Shown one piece after another: positions 48,275 to 56,906 of a DNA stretch of 60,731 nucleotides. The notes under the pieces were generated by a model that worked only from the letters and a program-made list of their open reading frames with translations, did no database searches and was not told the origin of the DNA. A program made the position numbers and the translations under genes. Source of the DNA: Sphingobacteriales bacterium (GTDB lineage: Bacteria > Bacteroidota > Bacteroidia > Chitinophagales > Chitinophagaceae); contig JACPUV010000048.1 in the NCBI GenBank assembly GCA_016192105.1, forward strand, positions 1-60,731. Reading direction: 5' to 3'. Within the stretch, counting starts at the first letter, position 1, and the number at the start of each line of letters is the position of its first letter.

Positions 48275-48328
48275 TCTGCTGCCGCTTATCTGAATAATGG
48301 AGCGGGGAAGGGCGGGACTGCCCGGTTA

Positions 48329-48736
48329 TTAAAAATCCCGGTGTTCTTTCACCCAGGCCCTGATATAATCCGCGATCTCATGGGTATTGGTGCCGGGGTG
48401 GAAGAGTTTGCCCACACCAAGTCTGCTCAATTGATCTATGTCTTCATCCGGGATGATGCCTCCGCCTGTCAGCAGCACATCATTCAGTTCCTTCTCTTTC
48501 ATCAGGGCGATCAGTTTCGGGAATACCGTATTATGGGCACCGGAAAGAATGCTGATCCCAATGGCATCCACATCTTCCTGGAGAGCGGCATTGACCACCA
48601 TTTCGGGGGTTTGCCGAAGCCCGGTATAGATCACTTCCATCCCTGCATCCCGCAGGGCGGTTGCAATGACTTTAGCGCCGCGGTCATGCCCGTCGAGTCC
48701 GACTTTGGCGACCAAAACTCTGATAGGTCTGTTCAT
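48329..48736 (-). CDS. Cobalamin-binding protein, methylmalonyl-CoA mutase small-domain type
   Basis: 135 residues that are entirely a B12-binding domain: [10 protein letters not shown] (the D-x-H-x2-G Co-ligand motif), G-I-S-I-L-S-G-A-H and L-T-G-G-G-I-I-P. It equals the C-terminal domain of methylmalonyl-CoA or isobutyryl-CoA mutase, here as a separate protein, as in small-subunit mutases. The catalytic large subunit is not in the window. Its likely partner pathway contains Mce at 28.6-29.0 kb. Confidence 0.88.
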   Translation of the reverse strand: MNRPIRVLVAKVGLDGHDRGAKVIATALRDAGMEVIYTGLRQTPEMVVNAALQEDVDAIGISILSGAHNTVFPKLIALMKEKELNDVLLTGGGIIPDEDIDQLSRLGVGKLFHPGTNTHEIADYIRAWVKEHRDF

Positions 48737-48755
48737 CTGGCAAATATTCAGGATA

Positions 48756-48763
48756 CAAAATTA
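48756..48763 (-). promoter_or_regulatory. Bacteroidota -7 element of the B12-binding protein gene
   Basis: On the minus strand the octamer reads TAATTTTG, an exact TAnnTTTG match, 20 nt before the ATG. Confidence 0.5.
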
Positions 48764-48796
48764 GGTTCTTTCCTTCACTACCCTGTAAATTACGGT

Positions 48797-49786
48797 ATGC
48801 AATACAGGAAATTTGGAACTACCGGACTCCGGGTCAGTGAAGTTGGTTTCGGCGCCTGGGCCATTGGCGGTGCTGCCATGATCGGGAATACTGCGATCGG
48901 CTGGGGAGATGCGGATGATACCGTTTCCGCCGAAGCGATACGGGCCTCCCTGGATGCCGGAATCAATTTTTTTGATACGGCGGATATCTATGGGCTCGGT
49001 CATTCCGAAGAATTATTAGGCAGACTGATCGGAGACAGAAAGGATGTCATCATCGCCAGTAAGGTGGGAAATGTGTCCCGGGACGGACAATTCACCATTG
49101 ATTATACCAAAGAATATATTCTCAGGGCCTGCGAACAGAGTCTGCGCCGGCTCAGGAAGGATACCATTGATTACTACCAGTTGCATACCGCCCGGCTGGA
49201 GCATTTGCAGCAGGGAGATTGTATCACCGCTATGCAGGAACTGCAAAAGGCGGGTAAGATTCGTTACTGGGGACTCTCACTGAATACGTTTGATCCCCTG
49301 CCGGAAGCGGAATACCTGCTGAACCAGGGCCTGGGCAATGGTTTTCAACTGGTACTCAACCTGCTTAATCAACGAAGTCTTCCATTGCTGAAAGCGGCAG
49401 TAGAAAAGGGCTACGGTATCATTGCGCGGATGCCCCTGCAATTTGGTTTGCTGACCGGCAAATTTGACAAAGGGATTTCTTTTCCGGAAAACGATCACCG
49501 GCATAACCGGCTGCTGCCTGCGATCGTGGATGCGGTTGCAAAAGCCCTCGGACCGGTATGGGAACTTTGTGAAAAATACCAATGCAGTAAGACACAACTG
49601 GCGCTGAGTTACCTGCTCAGTTACCCGGAGGTATCGGTGATCATTCCGGGTATCCGCACCCCTGAACAGATGGCGGGCAATACCAGTGGTTTATTTCAAC
49701 TGGAAGAAACCGATCTGCGGATGATCGAATCATTGGGTAAAACGGTCTTTGTTCCATTAATGGAGCAGATAAAGCAACAGGGCTAA
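48797..49786 (+). CDS. Aldo/keto reductase
   Basis: 329 residues of the AKR (beta/alpha)8 fold, beginning M-Q-Y-R-K-F-G-T-T-G-L. The catalytic tetrad is visible: Asp and Tyr in F-F-D-T-A-D-I-Y-G, Lys in I-I-A-S-K-V-G, His in Y-Y-Q-L-H-T-A. It reduces aldehydes/ketones with NADPH; substrate unknown. The open frame runs upstream across the B12 gene, so the ATG at 48797 is the family-consistent start. It is convergent with gltX, five bases between stops. Confidence 0.9.
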   Translation: MQYRKFGTTGLRVSEVGFGAWAIGGAAMIGNTAIGWGDADDTVSAEAIRASLDAGINFFDTADIYGLGHSEELLGRLIGDRKDVIIASKVGNVSRDGQFTIDYTKEYILRACEQSLRRLRKDTIDYYQLHTARLEHLQQGDCITAMQELQKAGKIRYWGLSLNTFDPLPEAEYLLNQGLGNGFQLVLNLLNQRSLPLLKAAVEKGYGIIARMPLQFGLLTGKFDKGISFPENDHRHNRLLPAIVDAVAKALGPVWELCEKYQCSKTQLALSYLLSYPEVSVIIPGIRTPEQMAGNTSGLFQLEETDLRMIESLGKTVFVPLMEQIKQQG

Positions 49787-49791
49787 TACTG

Positions 49792-51315
49792 TTATTTCAG
49801 TAATTGCAGGGTCGTTTCGATGCGTTTGATCGTGTCTGTTTTGCCAATGATGGCGGCAATTTCAAATACACCCGGTCCGAATTTCCCCCCCACCAGCATA
49901 ATGCGGAAGGGGAGCATCAGCTCGCCGGGCTTCAGGTCATTCACCGAAGCGATTTCCTTAAAGTTGTTTTCCAGGGTATGTGCATCCCAGGTATCCGCGA
50001 GTTCATAATTGCGTACCAGTTCAGCGAAGAAAAGCTGCTTGGCTTCATTCCATTTCGGTTTCACCGCGCCGGTATCAATGGTTTCCGGGGTTGCAAAAAA
50101 GAAAGAAGACTGCTCCACAAAATCCGTCAGCAGCGTACAGCGGTCTTTTACCAGGCCGATTACCTTTTCAAGTAATTTATCATCCGGGACAGGAATGGCT
50201 TTTTCGCTTAGCAGGGCCTTAACCTCCGGCTTTAAGCGGTGAACATCCACCCTCTTCATCCATTCATGGTTAAACCACTTCGCCTTCTCGTAATCAAATT
50301 TTGCCCCGCTGCTGTGTACTCTTTCCATCGAGAATTTTTCAATCAGTTCTTCCCTGGAATAGATTTCCTGTTCGGTGCCTTCATTCCATCCCAGCAGGGC
50401 CAGCAGGTTGATAAAAGCTTCGGGCAGGAAGCCTTTTTCCTTAAAACCTTCCGTGCGTTCGCCGGTTTTAGGATCGGCCCAGTTCATGGCAAAAACGGGG
50501 AAACCATATTTGGCGCCGTCCCGTTTACTCAGCTTGCCATTTGGCCCGAGGATCAGGGGAAAATGTGCCCATTGCGGCATCTGGTCCAGCCCAAACAGGT
50601 ATTTCCATAAGAGAATATGAACCGGAGCGGAAGGCAGCCATTCTTCCCCGCGGAAGGCATGGGAGATCTGCATGCCCTGGTCATCCACCACCACGGCCAG
50701 GTGATAGGTCGGCATGCCATCGGCTTTGAGCAATACTTTATCATCCACAGTGCCGGTATCAAAACTCACTTCCCCGCGGATCATATCGGTAAAAGAAACG
50801 GTTTCACCGGCCGGCATTTTTATACGGATCACATGACGGGTACCGGCAGCGAGTAATGCGGCCGTATCCTCCCTGGAAAGGGTCAGGGAATTCCGCATTT
50901 TCATTCGGATCGTCTGGTCATACTGGGGAGAGGGGTTTTCCGGCGTTTTGAAATCCTGCCGCATTTTTTCCAGTTCCTCCGGTGTGTCAAACGCGTAATA
51001 GGCATGACCGTCCTGCACCAGTTGTTCAGCATAGCGACGGTACGATTCTTTCCGCTCGCTCTGGCGATAGGGACCATAGGAGCCGCCGTGCTGTACGCTT
51101 TCATCCGGTTCCAGTCCACACCATTTCAGGGTGTCAAAAATATATTCCTCCGCACCGGGTACATAACGGGTTTGATCGGTGTCTTCGATCCGTACCAGGA
51201 AATCACCGCCGTACTTTTTGGCAAACAAATAATTGTATAAAACGGTTCTTACTCCACCCAGGTGCAGACCACCTGTGGGACTGGGGGCAAAACGTACACG
51301 CACTCTTTTACTCAT
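49792..51315 (-). CDS. gltX: Glutamyl-tRNA synthetase
   Basis: Charges tRNA-Glu; its product feeds both translation and HemA in the C5 heme route. 507 residues of class I: the HIGH-type motif in P-S-P-T-G-G-L-H-L-G-G, and G-K-L-S-K-R-D-G-A. Start ATG at 51315 lies five bases below a strong promoter. Confidence 0.97.
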   Translation of the reverse strand: MSKRVRVRFAPSPTGGLHLGGVRTVLYNYLFAKKYGGDFLVRIEDTDQTRYVPGAEEYIFDTLKWCGLEPDESVQHGGSYGPYRQSERKESYRRYAEQLVQDGHAYYAFDTPEELEKMRQDFKTPENPSPQYDQTIRMKMRNSLTLSREDTAALLAAGTRHVIRIKMPAGETVSFTDMIRGEVSFDTGTVDDKVLLKADGMPTYHLAVVVDDQGMQISHAFRGEEWLPSAPVHILLWKYLFGLDQMPQWAHFPLILGPNGKLSKRDGAKYGFPVFAMNWADPKTGERTEGFKEKGFLPEAFINLLALLGWNEGTEQEIYSREELIEKFSMERVHSSGAKFDYEKAKWFNHEWMKRVDVHRLKPEVKALLSEKAIPVPDDKLLEKVIGLVKDRCTLLTDFVEQSSFFFATPETIDTGAVKPKWNEAKQLFFAELVRNYELADTWDAHTLENNFKEIASVNDLKPGELMLPFRIMLVGGKFGPGVFEIAAIIGKTDTIKRIETTLQLLK

Positions 51316-51320
51316 AGCTG

Positions 51321-51353
51321 CAAAGATAGAAATGGCCGGGGCAACCTGTACAA
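51321..51353 (-). promoter_or_regulatory. Promoter of gltX
   Basis: On the minus strand a TATCTTTG element (51321-51328) is an exact -7 match, and TTG (CAA on the plus strand at 51351-51353) is 22 bp upstream. The mRNA would be leaderless or nearly so. Confidence 0.65.
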
Positions 51354-51366
51354 TGAATTTAATGAG

Positions 51367-51374
51367 TAGTTTTG
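51367..51374 (+). promoter_or_regulatory. Bacteroidota -7 element of the polysaccharide deacetylase gene
   Basis: TAGTTTTG, an exact TAnnTTTG match, includes the TTG of an in-frame upstream codon and so argues for the ATG at 51387 as start. Confidence 0.6.
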
Positions 51375-51386
51375 AAGGATCCTTCT

Positions 51387-52061
51387 ATGGCATACAACGA
51401 TGATAATAGCAAAGAGGAAACGAGATCCTTGCCTAAAAAGGGCCGCGGATTGCCCTACCTGGTCAGAACACCCTGGTGGCTGAAGCGGCTTTATCCGCAC
51501 CGGGTCTGGAACATGGATACTTCATCCAAAACGATTTACCTGAGTTTTGATGATGGTCCGCATCCCCTGGCGACCCCCTTTGTTCTGGATGAATTAAAGA
51601 AGTATGATGCCAAAGCCACTTTCTTCTGCATTGGAAAAAATGTGGCCGCTTTTCCCGCCCTTTATGAACGGATCCTCGCCGAAGGACATGCGGTGGGCAA
51701 TCATACCCGGGATCACCTGAACGGCTGGAAAACGGGTGACGGGGAATACCTTGAAAATATTGCCGCAGCTGCAGAACTGATACAATCCCGGCTTTTCCGC
51801 CCGCCTTACGGCAAAATCAGGTCCTCCCAGGCAAAAAAATTAGCCCATTACCGGGTAATCATGTGGGATGTGCTGAGCGGGGATTTTGATAATTCGGTTA
51901 GCCCTGAGGGTTGTTACCGGAATGTGATCAACCATACGAACAATGGTTCCATTGTAGTGTTTCATGACAGCGAAAAAGCATGGAATAAACTGAGCTATAC
52001 ATTACCGCTTGTGCTGGAACATTTTAGCAGGGCCGGTTACCGGTTTTCGGCCATTTCCTGA
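51387..52061 (+). CDS. Polysaccharide deacetylase family protein
   Basis: 224 residues with the NodB homology domain: S-F-D-D-G-P-H (motif 1), G-N-H-T-R-D-H (zinc-binding His, motif 2), R-P-P-Y-G (motif 3), W-D-V-L-S-G-D (motif 4) and V-F-H-D-S (motif 5). Such enzymes deacetylate peptidoglycan, chitin or other N-acetylated glycans. No signal peptide is seen; a basic N-terminal segment precedes the domain. It is followed by a strong terminator. Confidence 0.9.
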   Translation: MAYNDDNSKEETRSLPKKGRGLPYLVRTPWWLKRLYPHRVWNMDTSSKTIYLSFDDGPHPLATPFVLDELKKYDAKATFFCIGKNVAAFPALYERILAEGHAVGNHTRDHLNGWKTGDGEYLENIAAAAELIQSRLFRPPYGKIRSSQAKKLAHYRVIMWDVLSGDFDNSVSPEGCYRNVINHTNNGSIVVFHDSEKAWNKLSYTLPLVLEHFSRAGYRFSAIS

Positions 52062-52093
52062 GCGAAAAATCACAGGTTTCTGTAAAAAAGTTA

Positions 52094-52122
52094 GGGCCTG
52101 GGTAGAAACCCTGGCCCGTTTT
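52094..52122 (+). terminator. Rho-independent terminator after the deacetylase gene
   Basis: A 10-bp stem with one mismatch (52094-52103 with 52108-52117) and a 4-nt loop is followed by T5. Confidence 0.8.
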
Positions 52123-52170
52123 TAATCCGTACCCTATGAAAACTGGTTTAAAGGTATAATATTTTTTTTA

Positions 52171-53070
52171 TTACGGCAAAGTAATTTGGTAAGAAACTCC
52201 ATTTATGGTGATTACGGCCAGGTTGTCGCAGTTCCCATTGCCAAAATTCAGTACGGCCACCCAGGGGCTATTGGTGCTGCTGTTCAGCCTTACGGTTTTG
52301 ACCACCCCACGTACAATCCAGCGGCAGTTGAAGCGCTTTACCAGGGGTTCCTGGATGCTGGAATTGAAGCTGACCAGCAGGTTGCCTCTTTTCACCTGCC
52401 CGTTAGAAGCACCTTCGATTTTGAAAATATCATCCATCGGGATCATGGTGCCCAACCCCTCGACCTGGGTGATGGTTTTTTCGCTGGTCCAGGCAATAAA
52501 ATTACCATTCGGCCGGGTTAGTTTTGCCTGAAGAATCAGTACCCTGAATTTCCGGTCAACCGGTACATTGGTCGAAGATACTGTGCTGATGTTGGTGATT
52601 TTATGCGTGCCTTCCACTTTCAGGCTGTCCACGTAAAACCCGTCAAAAACGGTGGTGGCAATGGCACCGGGGACCAGGAGGCGATTGGTATATTCAATGA
52701 TCACTTTTCCCCTGCGGAGATGACCATCAGGGCCTGTGCAGCCATCCACCCCGAAGTCCATAATGATCCGTACGGGGAAGGGGTTGGGGGCATTCAGCCG
52801 GACAACCGTAACCACAGGACAAGCATTCGGCCTTCCGAAAACACCGGTTCCCCCGAGGGCCACTTCGTCATTCACCCCCATCGCATCATCAAAGACCCCG
52901 TTGAACACGGATTCCGCTTCTGACTCGGATTCGCCGGAAACCCGGGAGGCTTCAACCTGCTCCTGATCCTGAGCAGCCTGGCTTTTTTCCTTCTGACAGG
53001 AGCTGATAATCAGCGTAGTAAACAGGAAGCTGAGGGAAAGAAGGGCGGCCGAAATAAACCTGATTTTCAT
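52171..53070 (-). CDS. Hypothetical lipoprotein
   Basis: 299 residues with lipobox I-S-S-C (Cys25), an acidic Glu/Ser-rich linker (about 30-55), then a beta-rich domain with two copies of a similar pattern (a strand, a V-K-T/V-K-R step and a C-x-terminal segment with N-C-D/D-G-C). It could be a duplicated beta-sandwich domain. No family recognised. Confidence 0.7.
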   Translation of the reverse strand: MKIRFISAALLSLSFLFTTLIISSCQKEKSQAAQDQEQVEASRVSGESESEAESVFNGVFDDAMGVNDEVALGGTGVFGRPNACPVVTVVRLNAPNPFPVRIIMDFGVDGCTGPDGHLRRGKVIIEYTNRLLVPGAIATTVFDGFYVDSLKVEGTHKITNISTVSSTNVPVDRKFRVLILQAKLTRPNGNFIAWTSEKTITQVEGLGTMIPMDDIFKIEGASNGQVKRGNLLVSFNSSIQEPLVKRFNCRWIVRGVVKTVRLNSSTNSPWVAVLNFGNGNCDNLAVITINGVSYQITLP

Positions 53071-53187
53071 AAACTTACGTTTTGATTTGCATTGACAAGT
53101 TAACTCCTTTGAGATTGAACCTGAACCGAAAAGTTTAAGGGAATCTTAAAGTTTTTTGTGGAGTTTTGCGGCCTGAACCCGTTTTGC

Positions 53188-53955
53188 ATGAAGCTGATCG
53201 ACACCCATTCCCATATTTATCTCCACGAGTTTGAAAATGACCGGCAGGCTATGCTGGAAAGGGCTGAAAAAGAGGGAGTTAATAAAATACTTCTCCCGGC
53301 TATCGATTCCGAAACCCATGAGGCCCTGCTCGGAATGGAGGAAAAACACCCGGGCCTGTGTATCCCCATGATGGGACTACATCCCTGTTCGGTGAAGGCG
53401 AACTTCCGGGAGGAACTCCGGATCATCCGGGACTATTTTGGAAAAAGACCCTTTGCAGCCGTGGGGGAGATCGGGCTGGATTTTTACTGGGACAAGACGT
53501 TTACAGAGCAGCAGTACACGGCTTTTCACGGGCAGGTGGAACTGGCGATGCATTTTAATATTCCCATTGTTATCCATTCCCGGAATGCCACGGATGAATG
53601 TATTGAAGTGATCCGGCAGCACCAGCTGGGGAAGCTCAGGGGTGTTTTTCATTGTTTTTCCGGCAACACGGAACAGGCACAGCAATTAATGGAACTGGGT
53701 TTTTACCTGGGAATCGGGGGAGTGGTCACCTTTAAAAACGGTGGACTTGATAAAATTTTTGAAACCATCGGTCTTGAAAAAGTGGTACTGGAAACGGACG
53801 CGCCCTACCTTGCACCGGTACCGTTCAGGGGTAAGCGCAATGAACCGGCTTATTTGAAATATGTCGCGGAAAAACTCGCTGCCCTCAAACAAATTCCGGT
53901 AGAAGAAGTAGCCCGGATTACGACGGAGAATGCGAGGGAGCTGTTCGGTTTGTAA
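53188..53955 (+). CDS. TatD family hydrolase
   Basis: 255 residues of the metallo-dependent hydrolase TatD/YcfH family: I-D-T-H-S-H-I-Y at the start (metal His pair), the V-G-E-I-G-L-D-F-Y metal-Glu motif (about 92), H-S-R-N-A, G-V-F-H-C-F-S-G and E-T-D-A-P-Y-L. DNase/deoxyribonuclease-type activity is known for the family. The ATG at 53188 matches the family N-terminus; the frame extends ten codons up. Confidence 0.93.
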   Translation: MKLIDTHSHIYLHEFENDRQAMLERAEKEGVNKILLPAIDSETHEALLGMEEKHPGLCIPMMGLHPCSVKANFREELRIIRDYFGKRPFAAVGEIGLDFYWDKTFTEQQYTAFHGQVELAMHFNIPIVIHSRNATDECIEVIRQHQLGKLRGVFHCFSGNTEQAQQLMELGFYLGIGGVVTFKNGGLDKIFETIGLEKVVLETDAPYLAPVPFRGKRNEPAYLKYVAEKLAALKQIPVEEVARITTENARELFGL

Positions 53956-53989
53956 ATTCGGTCGTGTTTTTCTTTAAATAAGTTCGCAA

Positions 53990-54781
53990 ATGCAAAACCC
54001 GGTTATCAAAACAATAACGGTCACACGATACCTGGCACCGCTCCGGGAAGGAGGTTCCTTGCCGGCCATTGCCGAAGCAGATGACGGATTCCTGTATGTG
54101 CTGAAATTCCGGGGGGCCGGCCAGGGGGTTAAAGCGCTTATTGCCGAATTACTAGGGGGCGAGATTGCCCGTGCTTTGAAATTACGGGTCCCTGAAATAG
54201 TATTCGCTAACCTGGATGAGGCATTTGGCCGTACCGAACCGGATGAAGAGATCCAGGACCTCCTGAAGGCCAGCACGGGAATGAATATTGCGCTGAATTA
54301 TTTGTCAGGTGCTGTTATGTTCGATCCTGCCGTTGTGACCATTGATGAAACCCTGGCTTCGCAGATCGTATGGTTAGACAGCCTGCTGATGAATGTTGAC
54401 CGCACAGCCCGGAATACGAATATGCTGGTATGGCATGGGAACCTGTGGCTGATCGATCATGGTGCGGCCTTGTATTTTCATCATTCCTGGAATAACTGGC
54501 GGGAGCAGGCTTTACAGCCATTTGCGTTGGTAAAAGATCATGTGTTGCTGTCCCGGGCCACGAGGATGGAAGAGGCAGATGCGATTTATCGTAACTTGCT
54601 GACAGCGGAAATGATTCGATCTGTTGTTTCTTTAATACCCGAAGAGTGGCTGGTGTCCGATTCTTTTTTTACAACGGTGGAAGAACACCGCGAGGCGTAT
54701 ATCAGCTTTCTCCTGGACCGGGTTGCTCATTCAGAAATGTTTATAACCGAAGTACAAGATGCCCAAAAAAGACTTGTTTGA
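53990..54781 (+). CDS. HipA-like kinase domain protein
   Basis: 263 residues resembling the HipA-like (HipA_2-type) kinase domain. N-terminal lobe: a glycine-rich L-R-E-G-G-S-L-P segment (about 18-25) and the likely ATP Lys in Y-V-L-K-F. C-lobe: N-V-D-R-T-A-R-N-T-N (catalytic Asp about 136 and Asn) and the metal Asp in L-W-L-I-D-H-G-A. HipA proteins phosphorylate protein substrates, such as glutamyl-tRNA synthetase in E. coli. The DUF3037 gene overlaps its end by 23 nt, so the two act together. Confidence 0.8.
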   Translation: MQNPVIKTITVTRYLAPLREGGSLPAIAEADDGFLYVLKFRGAGQGVKALIAELLGGEIARALKLRVPEIVFANLDEAFGRTEPDEEIQDLLKASTGMNIALNYLSGAVMFDPAVVTIDETLASQIVWLDSLLMNVDRTARNTNMLVWHGNLWLIDHGAALYFHHSWNNWREQALQPFALVKDHVLLSRATRMEEADAIYRNLLTAEMIRSVVSLIPEEWLVSDSFFTTVEEHREAYISFLLDRVAHSEMFITEVQDAQKRLV

Positions 54782-55148
54782 ATATGCGGTCATACGCGTG
54801 GTGCCAAGGGTGGAGCGGGAAGAATTCCTGAATGCGGGTGTGATAGTCTATTGCGCCCCCCAGCAATTCCTGGGAATGAAGTATTGTATCAGCCCGGAAC
54901 GGATCCGGGCCTTGTGTGCGGAGGCGGATATTAAAGAAATCCGGGCACAACTTGAAAATTTTGAACGGATCTGCAACGGGAAGGCCATGGCCAGCCCGAT
55001 TGCCCGCTTGCCATTACCCGGTCGTTTCCGCTGGCTTACGGCTACCCGGAGTACCATTATCCAGTGTTCGATGGTTCACCCGGGTATATGCGATGAGGCA
55101 GCGGCAACACTGGAGAAAATATTCCGCCAGCAGGTGGCCTGTGACTGA
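54759..55148 (+). CDS. DUF3037 protein paired with the HipA-like kinase
   Basis: 129 residues beginning M-P-K-K-D-L-F-E-Y-A-V-I-R-V-V-P-R-V-E-R-E-E-F-L, the characteristic N-terminal pattern of DUF3037, with the conserved N-A-G-V-I-V-Y-C segment. It overlaps the kinase gene by 23 nt in another frame, indicating translational coupling. Kinase + DUF3037 is a conserved two-gene pair; a toxin-antitoxin or defence role is a hypothesis, not a known function. Confidence 0.8.
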   Translation: MPKKDLFEYAVIRVVPRVEREEFLNAGVIVYCAPQQFLGMKYCISPERIRALCAEADIKEIRAQLENFERICNGKAMASPIARLPLPGRFRWLTATRSTIIQCSMVHPGICDEAAATLEKIFRQQVACD

Positions 55149-55244
55149 AATATCAGGCTGGTCCGGGATACGAGCGGGGCCATTTTAAATGGGGCGGAGA
55201 CTCCGGGAGATATCATTACCCGATTCTCATAAGCGATTATTCGT

Positions 55245-55546
55245 TCATTCATTTGCAGGCAATAATTTTTTTATGGTATTGGAACGGCCCCCCATCCCGG
55301 ATGAATTCAGCGCCCTGATATAAGCTTCCGCATAAGGCATATCCGCCTCGTATCCCCGGACTGTGGCCAGTGTTTCATACATTCCGTACCAATCCGAAGG
55401 GTTTTGCGGGCCATGCAGTAAAGTGGCTTTCCTTTTTATTATCAGCTGCCGGTAATTTCAATATAATCAGTCGGAGTAAAGGCAAATGTTTTGCTGTGGG
55501 GACTGTTGGTGGTTTCATAAAAAATGAAAAGTAAGGGTCGGTTCAT
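55245..55546 (-). pseudogene. Frameshifted small gene coupled to the acyltransferase
   Basis: An ATG two bases after the acyltransferase stop opens 34 codons (M-N-R-P-L-L-F-I-F-Y-E-T-T-N) ending in TGA at 55442-55444. The -1 frame is open across the same point and gives a coherent continuation (K-R-K-A-T-L-L-H-G-P-Q-N-P-S-D-W-Y-G-M-Y-E-T-L) to a stop at 55245-55247. The switch would fall within a ~13-nt overlap. It is a frameshift mutation, a sequencing indel or a recoding site; I cannot tell which. No family recognised. Confidence 0.5.
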
Positions 55547-55548
55547 TA

Positions 55549-56124
55549 TTAATTTTCTGTACCATCCACCCCGTTTACTAAATGTCCCAATCCTTTTTCC
55601 GGGTATTTTCCTGCCATACCCGCGAAGAAACCGAGAATGGTTTTCATATCGGTTTCTTCCTTTGCCGGATAAACCGGGTCCGAAAAACAAACTTCCTTGT
55701 GTTTGTAATCCAGTCCTACTAATACAATGGGCACACCTGCTTTTTCAGCGATATGATAAAAGCCACTGCGCAGTTTGTCCACTTTCTTTCGCGTTCCTTC
55801 CGGGGCCAGTGCAATTTTGAATTTTTCATTTTTACGGAATAGCTCAGCCACCTGGTCCACCATGCCCTTGCTGCTGAACCGGTCCACTCCTGTACCACCC
55901 AATGCCCGGAACAACCAGCCAAAGGGCCCGTCAAAGAGTTCTTTTTTTGCGAGGAAATGAATGGGTCCGGCCTTAACCAGTTTGCGGGCAGCAAGACCGA
56001 CAATAAAATCGTACCAGCTGGTATGCGGACCTACGGCCAATACCAGTTTCGGCAGCTGTTGGGGAAAGGGTCCCCTGAATTTCCAGCCGGTGAGTTTGAA
56101 ATAGAGTTTCCAGAAATAGTACAT
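55549..56124 (-). CDS. 1-acyl-sn-glycerol-3-phosphate acyltransferase, PlsC-like
   Basis: 191 residues with the acyltransferase motif P-H-T-S-W-Y-D (His34 and Asp39, H-x4-D) and A-P-E-G-T-R (about 108), typical of PlsC-like enzymes that add an acyl chain to lysophosphatidate or a related acceptor. Length is short for a full PlsC, typical of the small Bacteroidota form. Followed with a two-base gap by the frameshifted ORF. Confidence 0.85.
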   Translation of the reverse strand: MYYFWKLYFKLTGWKFRGPFPQQLPKLVLAVGPHTSWYDFIVGLAARKLVKAGPIHFLAKKELFDGPFGWLFRALGGTGVDRFSSKGMVDQVAELFRKNEKFKIALAPEGTRKKVDKLRSGFYHIAEKAGVPIVLVGLDYKHKEVCFSDPVYPAKEETDMKTILGFFAGMAGKYPEKGLGHLVNGVDGTEN

Positions 56125-56483
56125 AAGCGGCGAAAGTTAGGGGATTTGGAGGAGAGGAATGCTGAGATCGGGCTGCGGGCGAAGAAAAGTATCCCGATTA
56201 TTTCAACCAGTGTCAGGTTAACTGATTTTTGATACCCCCTGGCCCGAAGCTAAGAGCAAATAGTAGTTAGCTTCGGGCTGCAAGACCGATCGTTCAATGG
56301 CTAACTCCGGTCTCAAAGCACACTGTAATCTATGAAAACGACATTTTAAATTTAGCAGGTAGTCGTTCATACTGCGGGCCTTCCCGGGGACGGGAAATTT
56401 ATCGCCCTTCTTATTCGGATGTATATAGTTTAAACTCTTAGACAGTTGCGGAAAGGTTTATGCCTGATCCTGGAACCCTTGTG
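56125..56483. other. Gene-free stretch with a perfect 12-bp inverted repeat
   Basis: No supported ORF in 359 bp. A 12-bp perfect inverted repeat, GCCCGAAGCTAA (56242-56253) with its complement (56267-56278), has a 13-nt loop. It lacks a T-run, so it is not an ordinary terminator. Confidence 0.5.
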
Positions 56484-56906
56484 TTATTCGGACTCGGCCA
56501 GTTCTTTTAACGCTTTTAAAACTGGATTTTCCTCTCCCTGGGGCGCTTCCTGAACGGCATTGGGCCGCTGGTCTTCCTGGATGATTTCAAGTTTGGTCTG
56601 CCCATCTTCTTCTGTCAGGATATAGCTCATCGTAAAATAATTTTCAGGTAGGTCTTCCAGTCCGGGCCTTGGCGCGAACAGGCTGTATTGTACGAAGGCT
56701 GTTGGTTTAAAAGCCAATACTTTTCCCCATTGCTCAAACACTTTATCTTCCCATTCGGTTCTGAATTTTATAGGGCTGTCAATTTCCCAACTGGTCAGCA
56801 AATCACTTCCGTATTGCCAGCGTTTTACCAGTTCCGCTTTTGTAAGGGCGTCCCAGACCTTTTGCCTTGGGGCATTGATTTTAAGGATGGAGATATTTGT
56901 GGCCAT
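56484..56906 (-). CDS. SRPBCC/AHSA1-domain protein
   Basis: 140 residues of the START-like fold: I-N-A-P-R-Q-K-V-W-D-A-L-T near the N-terminus and L-I-I-Q-E-D-Q-R-type C-terminal half, as in activator of Hsp90 ATPase homologue 1-like proteins. Function of the bacterial members is unknown; often stress-related or lipid-binding. A -7 element lies about 62 bp upstream. Confidence 0.85.
   Translation of the reverse strand: MATNISILKINAPRQKVWDALTKAELVKRWQYGSDLLTSWEIDSPIKFRTEWEDKVFEQWGKVLAFKPTAFVQYSLFAPRPGLEDLPENYFTMSYILTEEDGQTKLEIIQEDQRPNAVQEAPQGEENPVLKALKELAESE

Noticed and set aside
48099..48293. 64-codon plus-strand ORF
   Set aside because: The opposite strand has a more protein-like hydrophobic frame, and this ORF has no context support.
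54916..55188. 90-codon plus-strand ORF overlapping DUF3037
   Set aside because: It is in another frame within a gene that matches a known family.
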